Origin: Arachis hypogaea
Taxonomy: Eukaryota; Streptophyta; Magnoliopsida; Fabales; Fabaceae
NCBI RefSeq assembly: GCF_003086295.3
Contig: NC_092040.1
Coordinates: 2,976,001 to 3,040,000, forward strand
Direction of reading: 5' to 3'
DNA length: 64,000 bases
The translations under genes and the position numbers were made by a program. Of this stretch, positions 1 to 12,862 are shown piece after piece (the stretch's first letter is position 1; each line of letters starts with the position of its first letter). The notes below the pieces were generated by a model that was given only the letters and a program-made list of their open reading frames with translations, searched no databases and had not been told where the DNA came from.

Positions 1-794
1 TTTGATATCATTTTAAAATTGAATACATCTAATTTAATTTTAAAACCTAGTTTAAGAAATGAAATATATTTCACGTTATATTTATAAATATTATAGAAAT
101 AGTATTTTTAATATATGTAAGATTTATAATATTAAATTTTATATTTTTTTGTTTATTTTATGTTGAATTTTATATATAATGAAAATTGAATTTTAGATTT
201 TTTTTTTAGTTATAAAATTTTTGATAATATATCATCATAAAATCAAAACAGATAGATATATGCATAACTAAATGATTATATACTTTACCAGTAATTGTGC
301 ATTAGCTCATTATTAATGTCATTTTCATGTAGATTTTTTTTTTCACTAGTGATGAAGGAGCATGTGGCGTTGCCAAATGTGCCATGATGGTGTTATTTGA
401 TTTTTAATTTTTTACGTAACACGCATAAACACGGAAGGATTATTGTTATTATTATAATATTATTGTACATAATAAGCAAATTAAATGTCATTAAACTAAA
501 CCTTACGTACTGTTTAGATTCCCTTTTGGTACGTACTTACTACGATAAATAATATTTTAGTGGGCGTGAATTTTGTCTCCCCCAATAGTATTTAATAATT
601 AGTTGGATTTCAAAATTATATATTAATTATCATGACAATATGTTAATAACTAGCTACATATATATTATTGAAATTCTTAAATTCCTTAATCAAAAATCAT
701 CCATAATTGTATCGTGGTATCAAGGGCGTAGATGCAACTATATGATAAAGAGTTTTCATAACAAGTAGATTTAATTTGTTAGTATTCTCGAAAT
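1..794. other. AT-rich intergenic DNA
   Basis: No coding region, RNA gene or clear repeat boundary is visible. The stretch is low-complexity AT-rich sequence up to the target-site duplication of the solo LTR that follows. Confidence 0.6.
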
Positions 795-799
795 TAATG
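795..799. repeat. Left target-site duplication of solo LTR
   Basis: TAATG here is repeated at 4964-4968 directly after the LTR end, as expected for a 5-bp integrase-made duplication. Confidence 0.8.
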
Positions 800-2854
800 T
801 GTAATACACGCTTTAACTGAAATTAATTAAATAATAAGTTAAGTAGGAGCGAATATGATTGAAAGATTTGGCAATTGAAATTTGATGATTTAAATATGAT
901 ATTTGGATTCAGTGAATTTTTTCGAGTCGGAAGACATAGTTTTCTGCGTAAAAGCGCGCAGTGGAATTTTGACCGGCAGTACCGGCTAAGACCTGTCTGG
1001 TACTGCAGCTGAGAAAATTGATTATGAGTAAATATGATTAAGAAATGATGAATTATAATTAGGGGAGGTAGAAATATTTGAAGTGCGATTTAGAGCGCTA
1101 ATCTTAAAGGTTTTGGTCTAAAATTGGGTCAACGGACAAAAATAAGTGAACCGGGCCTAAGTGGGCCCAAGACCCAACATATATAAACATTAGTTACGAG
1201 CATTTCAGCTCATTTTGCCCTAAAGAAGGGGTGTTGGGCGCTGAAATTGGGAAGAGAGAAGATAAGAGAGAAAACCTAACTCTCTTTGATCTTCAAACCA
1301 CCATAACTTGAGCTACGGAGCTCCGATTGACGAGCCGTTTGTGGCCACGCGTCGCTCTTCTCATCCTCTACAATTCTACCTAAGTTTTGTGGTGATTATT
1401 CTATTCATCTCTGTCCAGTTTTTGAAATTCCCCACTGTTACACGTTTTTGGGTAGTTAGTGTTGAAATCTTGTGATTTTGAGTGTTTAGGGATACTCCAA
1501 CATGGATTTCAAGTGGGTTCTATCCCTACTTTATATGGGCTGAGGTAAGAAGTGCTCAAACCCTTGTGATTTGTCATTTTTATGAGCCCTAGGTTGATGT
1601 ATGTATGTGATATTGGTTATGTTAGTGTATTTGGTAACGTTGGTGCACAATTGGGAGATTGGTATTGCTTGAGGAGCTTTGGTGAGATTTGGAGCTAAGG
1701 GTTGGTGGAGGCTTCCATAGAAAAGGCTCAATTGGCTTGGCTACAAGAGGTACGGTTTAAGTTTCATTTAAGTATCGTGTGGTGTGATGAGAATTCCTAG
1801 GCTAGATGCCCCTAGAATTAAGTTTGGGTTGTGTAAATAGTTGGTACTAATATGCATAGTTGGTATGTAATGTGAATTAATGATTGGGTTGAAAATTGTG
1901 TGGCCTTGTATGCTTGGTGTATTGAAAATTTGATGTATTGGATAATGAGTATTGATTTGTGGTTTATGCATTTAAATTGTGAGATTAGGCCAGAGGCCGG
2001 AAAGAGGTAAGGAAGGTAAGTTGATGTGTGCATTGTATGATGACACAAGCGATTGGATGAATTTCAGATAATGAATATATGAATGATTGGGCTGGTTATT
2101 GAATAATAAGGTTTGAGGAGTTGAAGTGTGGAAATTGGTAATTTTGGGTGAAATTGTATAAATGAGGTATGTTTAGTTTTGGTTGAGGTATGTTATGTGG
2201 TCATATATGTAATCATGATTATTGATGCCTTGATGGTATGATGATGCATGAGAGATATGTATGTTGTGATATATGCTTGAGAAATGATTAAGGTTGATTT
2301 GTGGGTGAAACCATGTGATAGTGAGTATGATATTGATTATGTATAATGATGATTGATTGGAAATAGTATTGTTGGAAATTGGGATGAAGAAGGATGTATG
2401 ACATGTTAATGTGTTTGTAATTTAGTCATTTGTTTGAAATGGGTAAAAATGGTTATATGGCGGTTTTGTGAATTGTGGTAATGTGTTAGCGTGTGAGTTG
2501 AGGAGACTTAATGTCGATTGTGATATAGTTTGATTGATTTCAAAGAAAAGTGATGAAATTGGCATGTTTTGGTTGATTTTAAAAAGGGTTGAAAATTGCT
2601 TGTTTTGAAAAGGGCACATTGTGGTTTTGTATGAAAATATGGGTTTTGAGCATACTTTGATGGGACATAACTTGGACTCTGGATCTCCGTTTTGTACCAA
2701 ATTTGTTTAGAAGTGAAATTGGATCCGAGATGTCCATGCCGTTCGAAGAACGGGCGAAAAACGATTTATAATGAGAAAGTTATGTCCGTCAGAAGATTGG
2801 GGTTGAATCTGTGAATTCTGCAGCTTTTAACTTAGAAAATTTTTAGCAGAATGA

Positions 2855-3145
2855 CCTTCCACGCGTAGGCGCACTTGGCGCGTACGCGTCATTCTTCAAG
2901 AAGGCATCATCCACACGTGCGCATGGTGTGCGCGTGCGCGTCGATGCGCTGCACCCAATGCCCAGCCATTTTTCCGAGAGTTGTGCCAGAGTTGTGCTAG
3001 TTTTGTGCCTGGGGCGCAAATGCACCCACGCGTACGCATGGCTGACACGTACGCGTCGTCTGGCTGTGTTTCAATCCGCGCGTCCGCGTGTGTGACGCAT
3101 ACGCGTCGATGAGCTTTGTGGCCATCCACGCGTGCGCGTAGCCTT
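2855..3145. repeat. CpG-dense ACGCGT cluster in LTR
   Basis: Many copies of the core ACGCGT/ACGCGTC, often with CGCGTACGCGTC or CGTGCGCGT context, sit in about 290 bp. CpG is otherwise rare in this window. The short ORFs across this block are by-products of its composition, not genes. Confidence 0.7.
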
Positions 3146-3369
3146 GTTTTCATCCCAAAGTTGATTTGTGAGTTTTAAAAGCTAAATCTCATACTTCTAA
3201 GCCTCCGATCTCACCCTTATGTATTAAATCATTATGATATGCCTAGCAATGAGAAATGAGCTAGGGGATGTGGTAACTTGTGAATGAAGTAAGGGGAAAA
3301 GTTATGATCAATGATGATCAAAGATGATTATATGAGATACGGAGGATGACGGTGGAAGTACCGTGTATG

Positions 3370-3542
3370 CCATGAGCCGAAGGGCTATATTTATTGATAA
3401 ATAGTTGGTTCTTGATTGAACCATGAGCCGGATGGCTGAGTTATTGCCGGATACGGAGGAGCCATGTTGATAAATTGGCTAGTTCTGGATTGAACTGTGA
3501 GCCAGATGACTGAGTTATTGCCGAGTTACGGCAAAGCCATTA
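3370..3542 (+). repeat. Imperfect tandem repeat in LTR, ~75-bp unit
   Basis: Units begin with a variant of CATGAGCCGGATGGCTGAG and continue through TTGATAAATxGxTxGTTCTxGATTGAA. There are about two and a half degenerate copies (starts near 3370, 3421 and 3496). Confidence 0.6.
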
Positions 3543-3657
3543 TAGATTATGGTTGAGTATAAAGGCATATATGATAAATGAACGAATATGATAAATGAAT
3601 AATGATGGAAAATATTGAATGTAAGCATGCTTGTGTTTTCTCTCTGGTTGCAAGGGT

Positions 3658-3762
3658 GACAGGGCACCGATACCCTCTAACGGGACAGGGCGCAGATACC
3701 CTCTAATGGCGACAGGGTGCAGATACCTTCTAATGGTGACAGGGCACATATTCCCTCTAATG
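3658..3762 (+). repeat. Tandem repeat in LTR, ~27-bp unit, 4 copies
   Basis: Four consecutive units of the form GACAGGGCGCAGATACCCTC followed by TAATGG begin near 3658, 3684, 3711 and 3738, with a few substitutions between copies. Confidence 0.75.
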
Positions 3763-5880
3763 ATATTAATACGCAACAAATAGACTGTGCCCGGGTTAGC
3801 TACTGGACACGTCGGGTTGGCTTGATAACCGACAGATGATATCATCAGCCATAGGGCAGGCATACATCATTTGCATATGTTTGAATTGTCTGGGTTTGCC
3901 TATTTGTTTTGGATTTCTACATCATATATGCTATGTTACTTGATTATGTGCTACTTGTTCTACTTGTACTTTATTTGTGTATTACTTGCCTGTATTGCTT
4001 GTGTTTGTACAACTGAGAGTCCCCTCATGCTGGTGTCGGTGGATGTTGGGGCTGTTCTTGATGAGATAATTTGAGCTCCTTGGGAAGACGCAGTGATGTG
4101 GTTTTACTAGCTCCAGGTGAGGGTATGATGTATTGATACAAAATTGTTGAGGTAGAACAACTGGTGATGGTTTTGCTTATGATTCTGAGTCTGATTCGTG
4201 GAAGAGTCAGCGAGTTGGGAAACATGTGTAACATGAACTAGATTTAGTATCCCCTTACAACAGTAGCCTATTTATGGATTAGTGAGAATCTAGGCTGGAT
4301 ATTTGGTGAAAAAGTTTAGGATTGCTTAGTGAGTTTTTATTGCAGTGCATTGTATTTATTTGAAATTTTTACCGTACTGGGAACCCATGGGCCCGGGATT
4401 CTCATTCCGTATATATCTCTTGTTTTTCAGATACAGGTCCAGGTGCTCAGAAGTGAGCTGTGGTTCGTCTGAGAGACGGCGAAGATATTTATTTTCTCTA
4501 CTTTGTGTTTTGTTTAGAATCTCTCCACCTTTGTTTTGAAAAGATTATATTATGTATTGAACTCTTTTGGAACTTGCCTACAGAGGCTCTTATGTTTCCT
4601 TTAGGAGAGGTTAGGATATGATGTTGTCAACTACTTTCATACTGTACCCTAGCCGGCCTAAACTTCGCGGGTCGCGACTAGTGGCTATTTACTTATGTTA
4701 TATATATCTATCTGTTATCTATCTCTTAATCTCCTTTATGTCTTGTCTGTATATCGCTTTCGACTTCACGTTTTATCTTTTTGTTGTTGAAACGTGAGTG
4801 ATACGTCTTCGCGATTTTATTTCTACTCTTTTCAGGCTTCTCGATTAATACTCCTTTCGAATTTACCTATATTTATATATTAAAAATCCACCTGAGAGTC
4901 GTACCACTGTAATATCATTGACTTATGACTCGAGTATAAGAATTTGAATATTAGGATGTTACATAATGCAAGTACTGGGTTAAAAAAATAAAATAAAATT
5001 TTAATAAATATTATTATAAGATGATTAAATTCTAAATATATTATTACAAGATAAATTAGTCTCTTTTAAAATAATATAAAAATTAAAGTCATAATTAAAA
5101 AAAATACTTCTATATAATAAAAATTTATTGAATAATACATTGGCATTCGACTTAAAATTTAATTGAGAACCAATTTAAATTTTTTTTTGTAAAATATCAT
5201 CTTATGTTCTAGATATAATTATAAAATATATATAAGAAATATATAAATAAATTTTTTGTTATTAATTGTATATAAAATAACCTATATAAGAAAAGAATAA
5301 ACAGATAGAAGAAAGAGAAAATTTTGACGCTTGAAGCGACTTTTAAACAAGACAAAAGGTAAAAACAAAAGACAAAACCAAAAAATAAACTTGAAAGAAC
5401 AACTTTTTAGTGTTGTTTTAATTTTGGTCATAGAATTATTTATTTCAAAAATTTAAAATTGTTAAAAAAATTAAGATAAATAATTATATCTCTAATCGGT
5501 ATTAGAAATAATAAATAAAATTATAAGTAATGTGTTTTATTTTTTTTATAAAAAAAATAGATGTGGCTTATTGATTTTGTTAAATAGGATTAACTTAATT
5601 GGTAAATTATTTTTTAAAATCTCAATAATTTATACAAAATAAAAGATTACAAAGTATTGTTTACTTAATAAAAAGGTTTTGCAAATATTTACAAACTTTT
5701 GAGTAACGAATATTTAACTTGACATTTTGTTATCCAATTATCTTATATATTTTACAGAATTAAATTAAATGGTTTTTTTAAGTCTTTAATATTAAAAAAA
5801 AACAAACAAACTTTTACTAATCCATTGATATATATATATAATACATTCCAACAAAAAAATTCTGACAGACATTTTAAACA

Positions 5881-5940
5881 TGATCACATGAAGGCTGAAG
5901 CTCCATCTCTTTTAGAGACTTAATGTAAAGAATTTATATG
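5881..5940 (+). repeat. Short dispersed repeat, copy 1
   Basis: TGATCACATGAAG...CATCTCTTTTAGAGACTTAA continuing into TGTAAAGAATTTATATG recurs with small changes at 7270-7332. It may be the remnant of an older element or of a local duplication. Confidence 0.5.
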
Positions 5941-6035
5941 TATTGATTACTATAAAGAGTCAGAAACAGTAATTAAACATAGTCCATACTATCTTTTTTT
6001 ATCAGTTATATTTATATATAAACATTTGAAGACAG

Positions 6036-6059
6036 TATATATATATATATATATATATA
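6036..6059. repeat. (TA)n microsatellite
   Basis: About 12 uninterrupted TA units. Confidence 0.9.
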
Positions 6060-6713
6060 ATGTTATCCTGTCAATTTAATTATATTATCGTCATATTTAT
6101 CTCCATATGGATTTTGAAAATTTATATATTACACTTTGATATTTGACACATTTATATGCTGCACAGTGGCGAATCTTAAAAAAAATTTATATATATATAT
6201 ATATATTAATTTTTATTTTTAAATTATTATAAATTTATAATTATAGAAATAAATTATTAAAAAACTATAATTAAAATAATAGCATCTAAAACTACACTAA
6301 ATATATAATTTTTTTGTTCAAATCAATTGTTTTCAAAAAATATTGAAATCAATAAAAAAAAATATAAAATGACAAACTTAAAATATAATAAAACTTTTTT
6401 TATTTTATATTATGATACTAATTACTATATTGTACAACATATTAAAGATAGTAGTGATATAAAAAAATTAAAATATTAGACTTATTTTAATAAATACTTA
6501 TATATATAGTTTATCTATTTTATCATTTAGTTGAAACATAATTTTGTTTTATAATACATTAAAATTAATAAAATAATATGAAATTATTTATTTGTATTAT
6601 TTATTATTTGATACTTGAATTTTATTTAGTTCATTATACTTTAAAATAATAAGGTTATCTTTTTATTATAAACATAAAAAATAAAAATAAAAAAATAAAA
6701 ATTTGTTGACCTT

Positions 6714-6722
<9 letters not shown>

Positions 6723-6773
<51 letters not shown>
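6723..6773. repeat. (AT)n microsatellite
   Basis: About 25 uninterrupted AT units followed by ACAC. The long IYIYIY peptide read through it on the minus strand is an artefact. Confidence 0.95.
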
Positions 6774-6777
<4 letters not shown>

Positions 6778-7269
6778 AAAAGGAGAATGTGCTTGTAGTA
6801 AGTTTTGAACCCAAAACTAAGAGTTTGTGAAAAATTTATAACAAAAATAATAATTAATTGAACAACTTGTACCAAACAAAATAAATGGTCAAAATTTTAA
6901 TTTTATAAAATATTTGGGGGCCATGACATCTCATTGTCTTAATGAAATTCTGCCATTAATGTTGCACATGACATATGCATGTGATACAGTTGATCACATA
7001 CTACGTGTCAATTTTGATTTAAGGTGATATACTGAAACAATTAACAGAAATCTTAAGATGAAGTAAGATGATAATTCGATTGTGAAGATGATTATAATAG
7101 TAAATAGGGTGAAAGACCTCAAAAAAATTTAACAACACCATTTGATTAAGTTCATCTGCAATAGATCAAGATATAAATAACTAGATTTTTCAAATTGTCT
7201 ATGCTATGGTGGATTAAAAAATCAGGAATAACTGAAAATAGTTCTTGGAGTATTTACGTAACGAAAATA

Positions 7270-7332
7270 ACTACAAGCATAATCACATGAAACTCTATCT
7301 CTTTTAGAGACTTAATGTAAAAGGTTTATATA
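7270..7332 (+). repeat. Short dispersed repeat, copy 2
   Basis: This matches 5881-5940 across ATCTCTTTTAGAGACTTAAT and its flanks, in the same orientation, 1.4 kb downstream. Confidence 0.5.
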
Positions 7333-8839
7333 TATATATCTTTGTCACTGAATTATTGTATTTCTTAATATTATATATGTAAATTATAATATATATAAAT
7401 ATTTTTTATAAAAAAATTTATTTTTATTTAATTTATTTTAATTTTAATTATAAATTTATTTATTTTTAAATTAATTATATTTTTATTTAATAATAAAAAT
7501 AAATTCATTTATTTTTTTAAATTATATATATCTATTAATATTATTTTTTAATAAATATTTATAGTATATAAGAACTTTAAAATTGACTTGCAGCTAATTA
7601 GATGCATTTTAAACAGAACAAATTTTTATCCATCTTAGAATTGATGTTTTGACTTTAAATTACATATATAGTATTGTAGGAGGATAGTCTTACTAATAAA
7701 AAATAAGTATAATTAATATACTTTAAATTTTGATTTAGATTCAATTCTTAATTATTATTTTAATTTGATACTTATGATCTTAGTATATAATTATTTTTTA
7801 TTTCTTTTAACCAAAATTCACCGAATTCAGTTAAATAACACAAAAAAATGACTATTTGAGACCAATATAAAAATTTGACACAAAAAATTAGTATAAGTGC
7901 ATAACAAATAATTTGAGGCTAACATAACTATTTGATAATAAAAAATTGATGTTTTGGAAAATAGAAAATTATGTTGTTGAAGAACAAAACCTAGATTAAC
8001 ACTATAATTACATAATTGTTATCATTTTCAATTTTGTAAGAAATTAATAAAAATCTAGATTAACATTATAAACTAGGTTAATGAATAAATAAAATAATAA
8101 AAACCTCACTAAAATACAAATAAATTTATACAAAATCAATTAAAACTATAAGTAAATTCATGAATGAAATTATTCAGCACCTACAATTATGTTTTAGTTT
8201 GACAAACTGATGATAAAAAAGAGAGACTCAAAAATTACATTTTTTTAAGAGAGACTCAGAAATTAATGTTTGACTAAGAGTTTGACCATAAAGAGGCCAT
8301 TAGTGTTTTATAAGAGACTACTTTTATTAGTATTTTTATATTAATAGCTATTTTTATTATTACTAAAAATAAAATAAATAATTATTAAAAATAATTTTCT
8401 AATATTGCGTGAGTATTACATAATCATAAATATATACCCAACAATGCATTGTTCATTTTTATTTTTATTTTTTTTACAATTTTAACAATCCAAAAACGTA
8501 ATCTTTCTTTAATTTGTTGTTCAGTATTTATTAGGTCTTCTCATTTTTATATTCTTTTTGATATCATTGGATGGTCTCTTATTTTCTTAATTATATAAAC
8601 ATGTGTCATATTTTATATATATGCAAGTAGCTATATGGAATACAGTTAATAAGCATTCATCTACATATCCACATGTGTTCTTCCAACTTTTATAAATTAT
8701 TATATATAGTTTGAATAAAATGATATTAATTTTGTTTAGTGGAGGTTTATAAAAAAACATGTCAGATAATTAATTAGGAAAATAATATTATTTGCTAATA
8801 AATTATGTAAACTACTTCATCCCTGCCTCCTAATTATAT

Positions 8840-9074
8840 GAGAAAATATTCAATTTGATTCTGAAGTTACACTCGAGCTTCAATTTAGTCCTTAAAATTT
8901 CAAATTTTAATTTAGTTCATGAACTTTTCAAATTTTAATCACGTTAGTTTCTACACCGTAGTTTTCGTCACATAATCAATTGAAAAATTTAGAGACTAAA
9001 TTGAGGCAATTAAAATTTCAAAGACTCAATTGAAGTTCGAACGTAACTTCAGGGACTAAATTGAGTATTATCTC
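8840..9074. mobile_element. Fold-back MITE (~235 bp)
   Basis: The two ends are long inverted copies. Left arm: AATATTCAATTTGATTCTGA then AGTTACACTCGAGCTTCAAT. Reverse complement of the right end: AATACTCAATTTAGTCCCTG then AAGTTACGTTCGAACTTCAA. The arms cover nearly the whole element at roughly three-quarters identity, so it could form one long hairpin. I could not define a target duplication, so the superfamily is open. The CTCAATTTAGTCCCTGAAGT terminal style is common among plant MITEs. Confidence 0.7.
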
Positions 9075-11121
9075 GACTTTAATTTATAAAAACAATATAT
9101 ATTTAGAAAATATAAAAACTCTTATTACTTTCAATGTTGTCAAATTTTTTTTTCTAAAAAACACTTTCTTAATAAACCAAAAAAAAATCCTTATCTATCT
9201 CCCATTTTTATCGTTATGTCGCAAAATAATAGAAGCTTCATATATGCCACTTTAAGTAATAATAATTAGGATCGATATTTATATATATCCCACCATAAAC
9301 GAACCAAGAATTAAAGAAGAAATTTGATTTAATATTGTAATAATAAGACAAAGAAATTAATAGCTGTCAGGAGTGATGATCATGGCATGCATGACAAATT
9401 GACAATGAAGTAAAGAAAGATTATCGTATCTAAATCGTGTATTTACTATTGCTGGAAAAGATAAACATGCAATATCTTACTTTTTCCAAAATTATCCACT
9501 TCGTAGAATTAATCCCATTATTTAAATTGAATGTGGAAAAGATATGAACGACACTTGTAACCTCAACAATCAAGTTTCAGCACTAACCATATATATACAC
9601 TCCTCACTTTGTTTTTTTCTTTAATTCGTCACTTTATTAGTCACAAATTAGTGGAGTATGTAATATGCGACGATAACTACAAGCTTTCATTTTTGACTTA
9701 TTCATTTCACAAATTCAATCTCAGTGGAATGTTTCCTTTTTTTTCCTTCTATTGTTTTTATAAAGTATTTTGTTAGAAATATAATTTTTTTATTAATTTA
9801 TATTTAAAAAGAAAATAACATTAGTTGACAAAGTATTTTCGTTTCTGCTAATATGTACAATCTTAATGAGTTTCTATTTTAATTTTTGTGATGAATAATT
9901 TTTAAAGTATAAATATGCATGTAAGAAATTTTTTTTTGTTCATCCCCAAGAATATGGAATATTTTTTCAGAATTTTGTCAAGATATTATATTTCTTGTTT
10001 TTTTAACCTTTACTAAACCTAACAACATTACATCTACCGCAATCGATTACTTCATATCCAATATCAAGAATAGTATATATATACTCAAATATGTTTTTTA
10101 AAAAATTTTACATAAAATTTTATAAAAGTAAGACATAAGTATTTTTTATAATTTATTTGTCAAAATAAAAATAATATGTTTGACTAAAATAAAAATTTAT
10201 ATATCTTATTTTTATAAAATTCAAAAATCTCAAAATAATAAAAAAAATTTAGAAATGAAAACATCCAACATAAAATTTCTCAATGACCAATTTGAATATA
10301 TACTCTATATATATTATTTCAGACAATTTTATGGTATAACAAAAATCTATAATAAATTTAAAAATAAAGTGATAAATAAATCCTTAAAAATTTATATTTC
10401 AGACTTATTAGTCTTTAAAATAAAATACTAATAAAATTCTAAAGAATAATAAACATGGACAAATTAATTCAAATGAAAACCTTTTATCTTAATTATATAG
10501 AGACTAATTTAAAGATAATATGTCAATATTTACTATTTTAAAAATTTTATTAATATATTTTTTTAAATTAGTCCATTCGAAATATAAATTTTAAAAAATT
10601 TATTTATTTAATTTTTCTTTTGAGTGAGTGTTTACTCGTAACGTTAGTCTCTTGTAGTTTCTTTTCCTGGGATACTAACTTGGCTCCAGCTATGATTTTG
10701 TATCTTTCATATAAAGTAAAATAGAGAGATATGAGACTTCCCACTACCATACTCGCCACTTTATATTATTGTGACAACACTTGATGATATCAAAATCAAA
10801 TTTGTCATAAATATTCACTACAACTATATGATGCCCATGATGATGTAATTAATTAACCCCAATCCCCTCATACTTTTGTTGGATTTGGCCTTTTAATAAT
10901 TAATAATTTTATTAATAAACCGCGCATTATGTATATATACAGCTATAGATCATCCATGATGATCACTAGCGCCAGATTCTCAATCCACTGGAATGAACAA
11001 TTATATATATATATATATATATATTATTACGCTTTTGACTTTTCGTGTGAAAGAGAGAAACGTGTATGACAATATAGTGTGAGGAGAGAGAGAAGTGTTT
11101 TATTTGGCCATAGAATAACAT
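9075..11121. other. AT-rich intergenic DNA
   Basis: No gene or delimitable element is visible. There is a (TA)n run at about 11002-11023. The small ORFs at 9061-9255 and 10180-10431 have the composition of random AT-rich DNA and no recognisable family. Confidence 0.5.
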
Positions 11122-11380
11122 AAATCGGAGGCACCGATTTATTTGCATTGTTTTGTTTTTTAAACAAATAATCACAAATCGGACGGTCCGATTTATGATT
11201 TCGAAAATAAAAAAATTTTTAATGTTGAAATTGGACCGTCCAATTTTTATTTTAACAAATAAAAAAATAAAAAATACAAATCGAACCCTTCGATTTGGAA
11301 TTTATTTTTTTCTTCAAACAAATTAGAACTTCCGATTTGTAATTTATTTTTTTCATCAAACAAATCAAACCGTCCGATTT
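11122..11380. repeat. Array of six AAATCGGACnGTCCGATTT palindromes
   Basis: Six 19-base near-palindromes start at 11122, 11176, 11228, 11278, 11320 and 11362. The cleanest is AAATCGGACGGTCCGATTT; others carry substitutions, for example AAATTGGACCGTCCAATTT, which changes both arms together. Spacing falls from 54 to 42 bp. The spacers are A/T-rich and partly similar to each other (ATTTATTTTTTTC.TCAAACAAAT in the last two). This could be a subterminal region of a transposon or a small satellite; I cannot assign a family. Confidence 0.7.
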
Positions 11381-12854
11381 GAATAAAATACCATATAGAA
11401 AAAAACCTAATTTTTCAATAACAATATATTACACATATATTTAATCAATATAAAAAAATTAGCCTATTCTAATCACCTTTTAAATTTCGTATGTAGTAAA
11501 ATCAATATATAACATGTATATATAAGTCCTAATTAAACAAAAGGTAAACTATCAAAATCGCTCAAATTTTTAAAAACTATAACAAAGATATCTTTTATTT
11601 TTATCAACAATAAAAATATATTTAATTTAAAATATATAAAAATATAATAAAATTACCCAAAGATCGAATCTTCATAAAAAAATTTACAAGCATGATTAAA
11701 ATTAAAGAATGGGACACTTAAAAAAGAACAAAATTTTAGAGATATAATTTTTACTGATTATTTTATATACATTATTCTAAATAATTATTCAAATATTTTA
11801 ATAATTTTTTGTATCAAATGCATATAAATAATTTGTTAAATATTAAATTGTTTGTCATTTATAAAAAAAATATTTTTTTATTATTTTTGAACATTTTATA
11901 ATAATTTAAAAATATTTTTTTGTTATCAAAAGTGAGGACTATTTTTATCAATATATTCAAATAAAAATGATTTGATATATATAAATTTTTTCGAATAATA
12001 GATAACAAATTGATAATTCTATCAAATTGATGATCCATTTTTTTTAAATGTTAACTAGTTTGAAATAATAAAACATAAATACATGCATATATCTTATTTA
12101 TAAACATATTATTTCATTATATCCAGTCTAAATCCGATTAAACTTCAGTTAAATTTTAGCTTTCACAACTTTGTTTAAAACTTATATTATAACTCATATT
12201 ATTGTGAGTATTGAAATCTTAAATTAAGAAAAAACTTTATAATGAATATTGACAAATTGATCATTGGTATTTTGTATTAGATTTTGAAAAAAAATGACAA
12301 ATTTATGAGTGGTATATTAAAATATTAAATAAATTAATAGAAATATAAAGGTTGGTCGGGGTATTTAAAAAAACAAAAATACATCAAATCACTTGTGTAA
12401 TGGTGAAAAGAATGAGGTTAGCAAAGAATGTTAATTAAGTAGTAGAGATTTAGACAAGAAGCACTTAGTGAAAATATTGAATATATCACCATGACAGTCG
12501 AAGATGAGAATAAAGGGTCACAACTCACAATTAATATGTGGTAAAAATTTAAATCTGATCCTAAATCACACTAAAAATTCTGCAAATTTTCAATTATATT
12601 GACATAGTAACTCTATAAAAGAACATAAGCTTGGATAAATTTATAAGTAATTTTTTTAATGTTTAGTTTATAAAAAATTATAGCATATTAATGTTTGGTG
12701 TAATTTTAAAAATTAAATTGTAATTTTTAAAAAAATTATTTAAGTATTTATAGAAAATAAAAAAATTCTCTTATTTTTTTGATTATTTTTCTTTTAAAAT
12801 AAGTACTTTTAAGACAAAAAAAAAATCAAACACGTGTTAATATTATAAATGTGA
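11381..12854. other. AT-rich intergenic DNA
   Basis: No coding region, RNA gene or bounded repeat is seen. Confidence 0.5.
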
Positions 12855-12862
12855 GGAGTAAC

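Larger units (their letters stand above)
800..4963 (+). mobile_element. 4.16-kb solo LTR, probably Ty3/Gypsy
   Basis: The block starts TGTAA and ends TTACA, the short inverted termini of a plant LTR, and is flanked by the 5-bp duplication TAATG (795-799 and 4964-4968). No polyprotein ORF, primer-binding site or second LTR lies inside, so I read it as a solo LTR left by LTR-LTR recombination. A TATA-like motif (tatataaa near 1180), followed by a transcript-like leader, suggests plus orientation. Internal tandem repeats and a CpG-dense block are listed separately. LTRs of 3-4 kb are known in the Tekay/Del chromovirus group; that family assignment is inferred. GC content is visibly higher than in the flanks. 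Confidence 0.8.
4969..8839. other. AT-rich intergenic DNA
   Basis: No gene is visible. The region contains TA microsatellites and two diverged copies of a ~60-bp segment, listed separately. Everything else is low-complexity A/T sequence. Confidence 0.55.

Noticed and set aside
3540..3863. 107-residue minus-strand open frame
   Set aside because: It lies inside the solo LTR over tandem repeats (ATRGYLHPV-like repeats are the 27-bp array translated). No family signature.
11122..11380. CRISPR-like regularly spaced repeats
   Set aside because: Repeats are diverged, palindromic and separated by similar A/T spacers in a plant nuclear context. No cas genes; not CRISPR.
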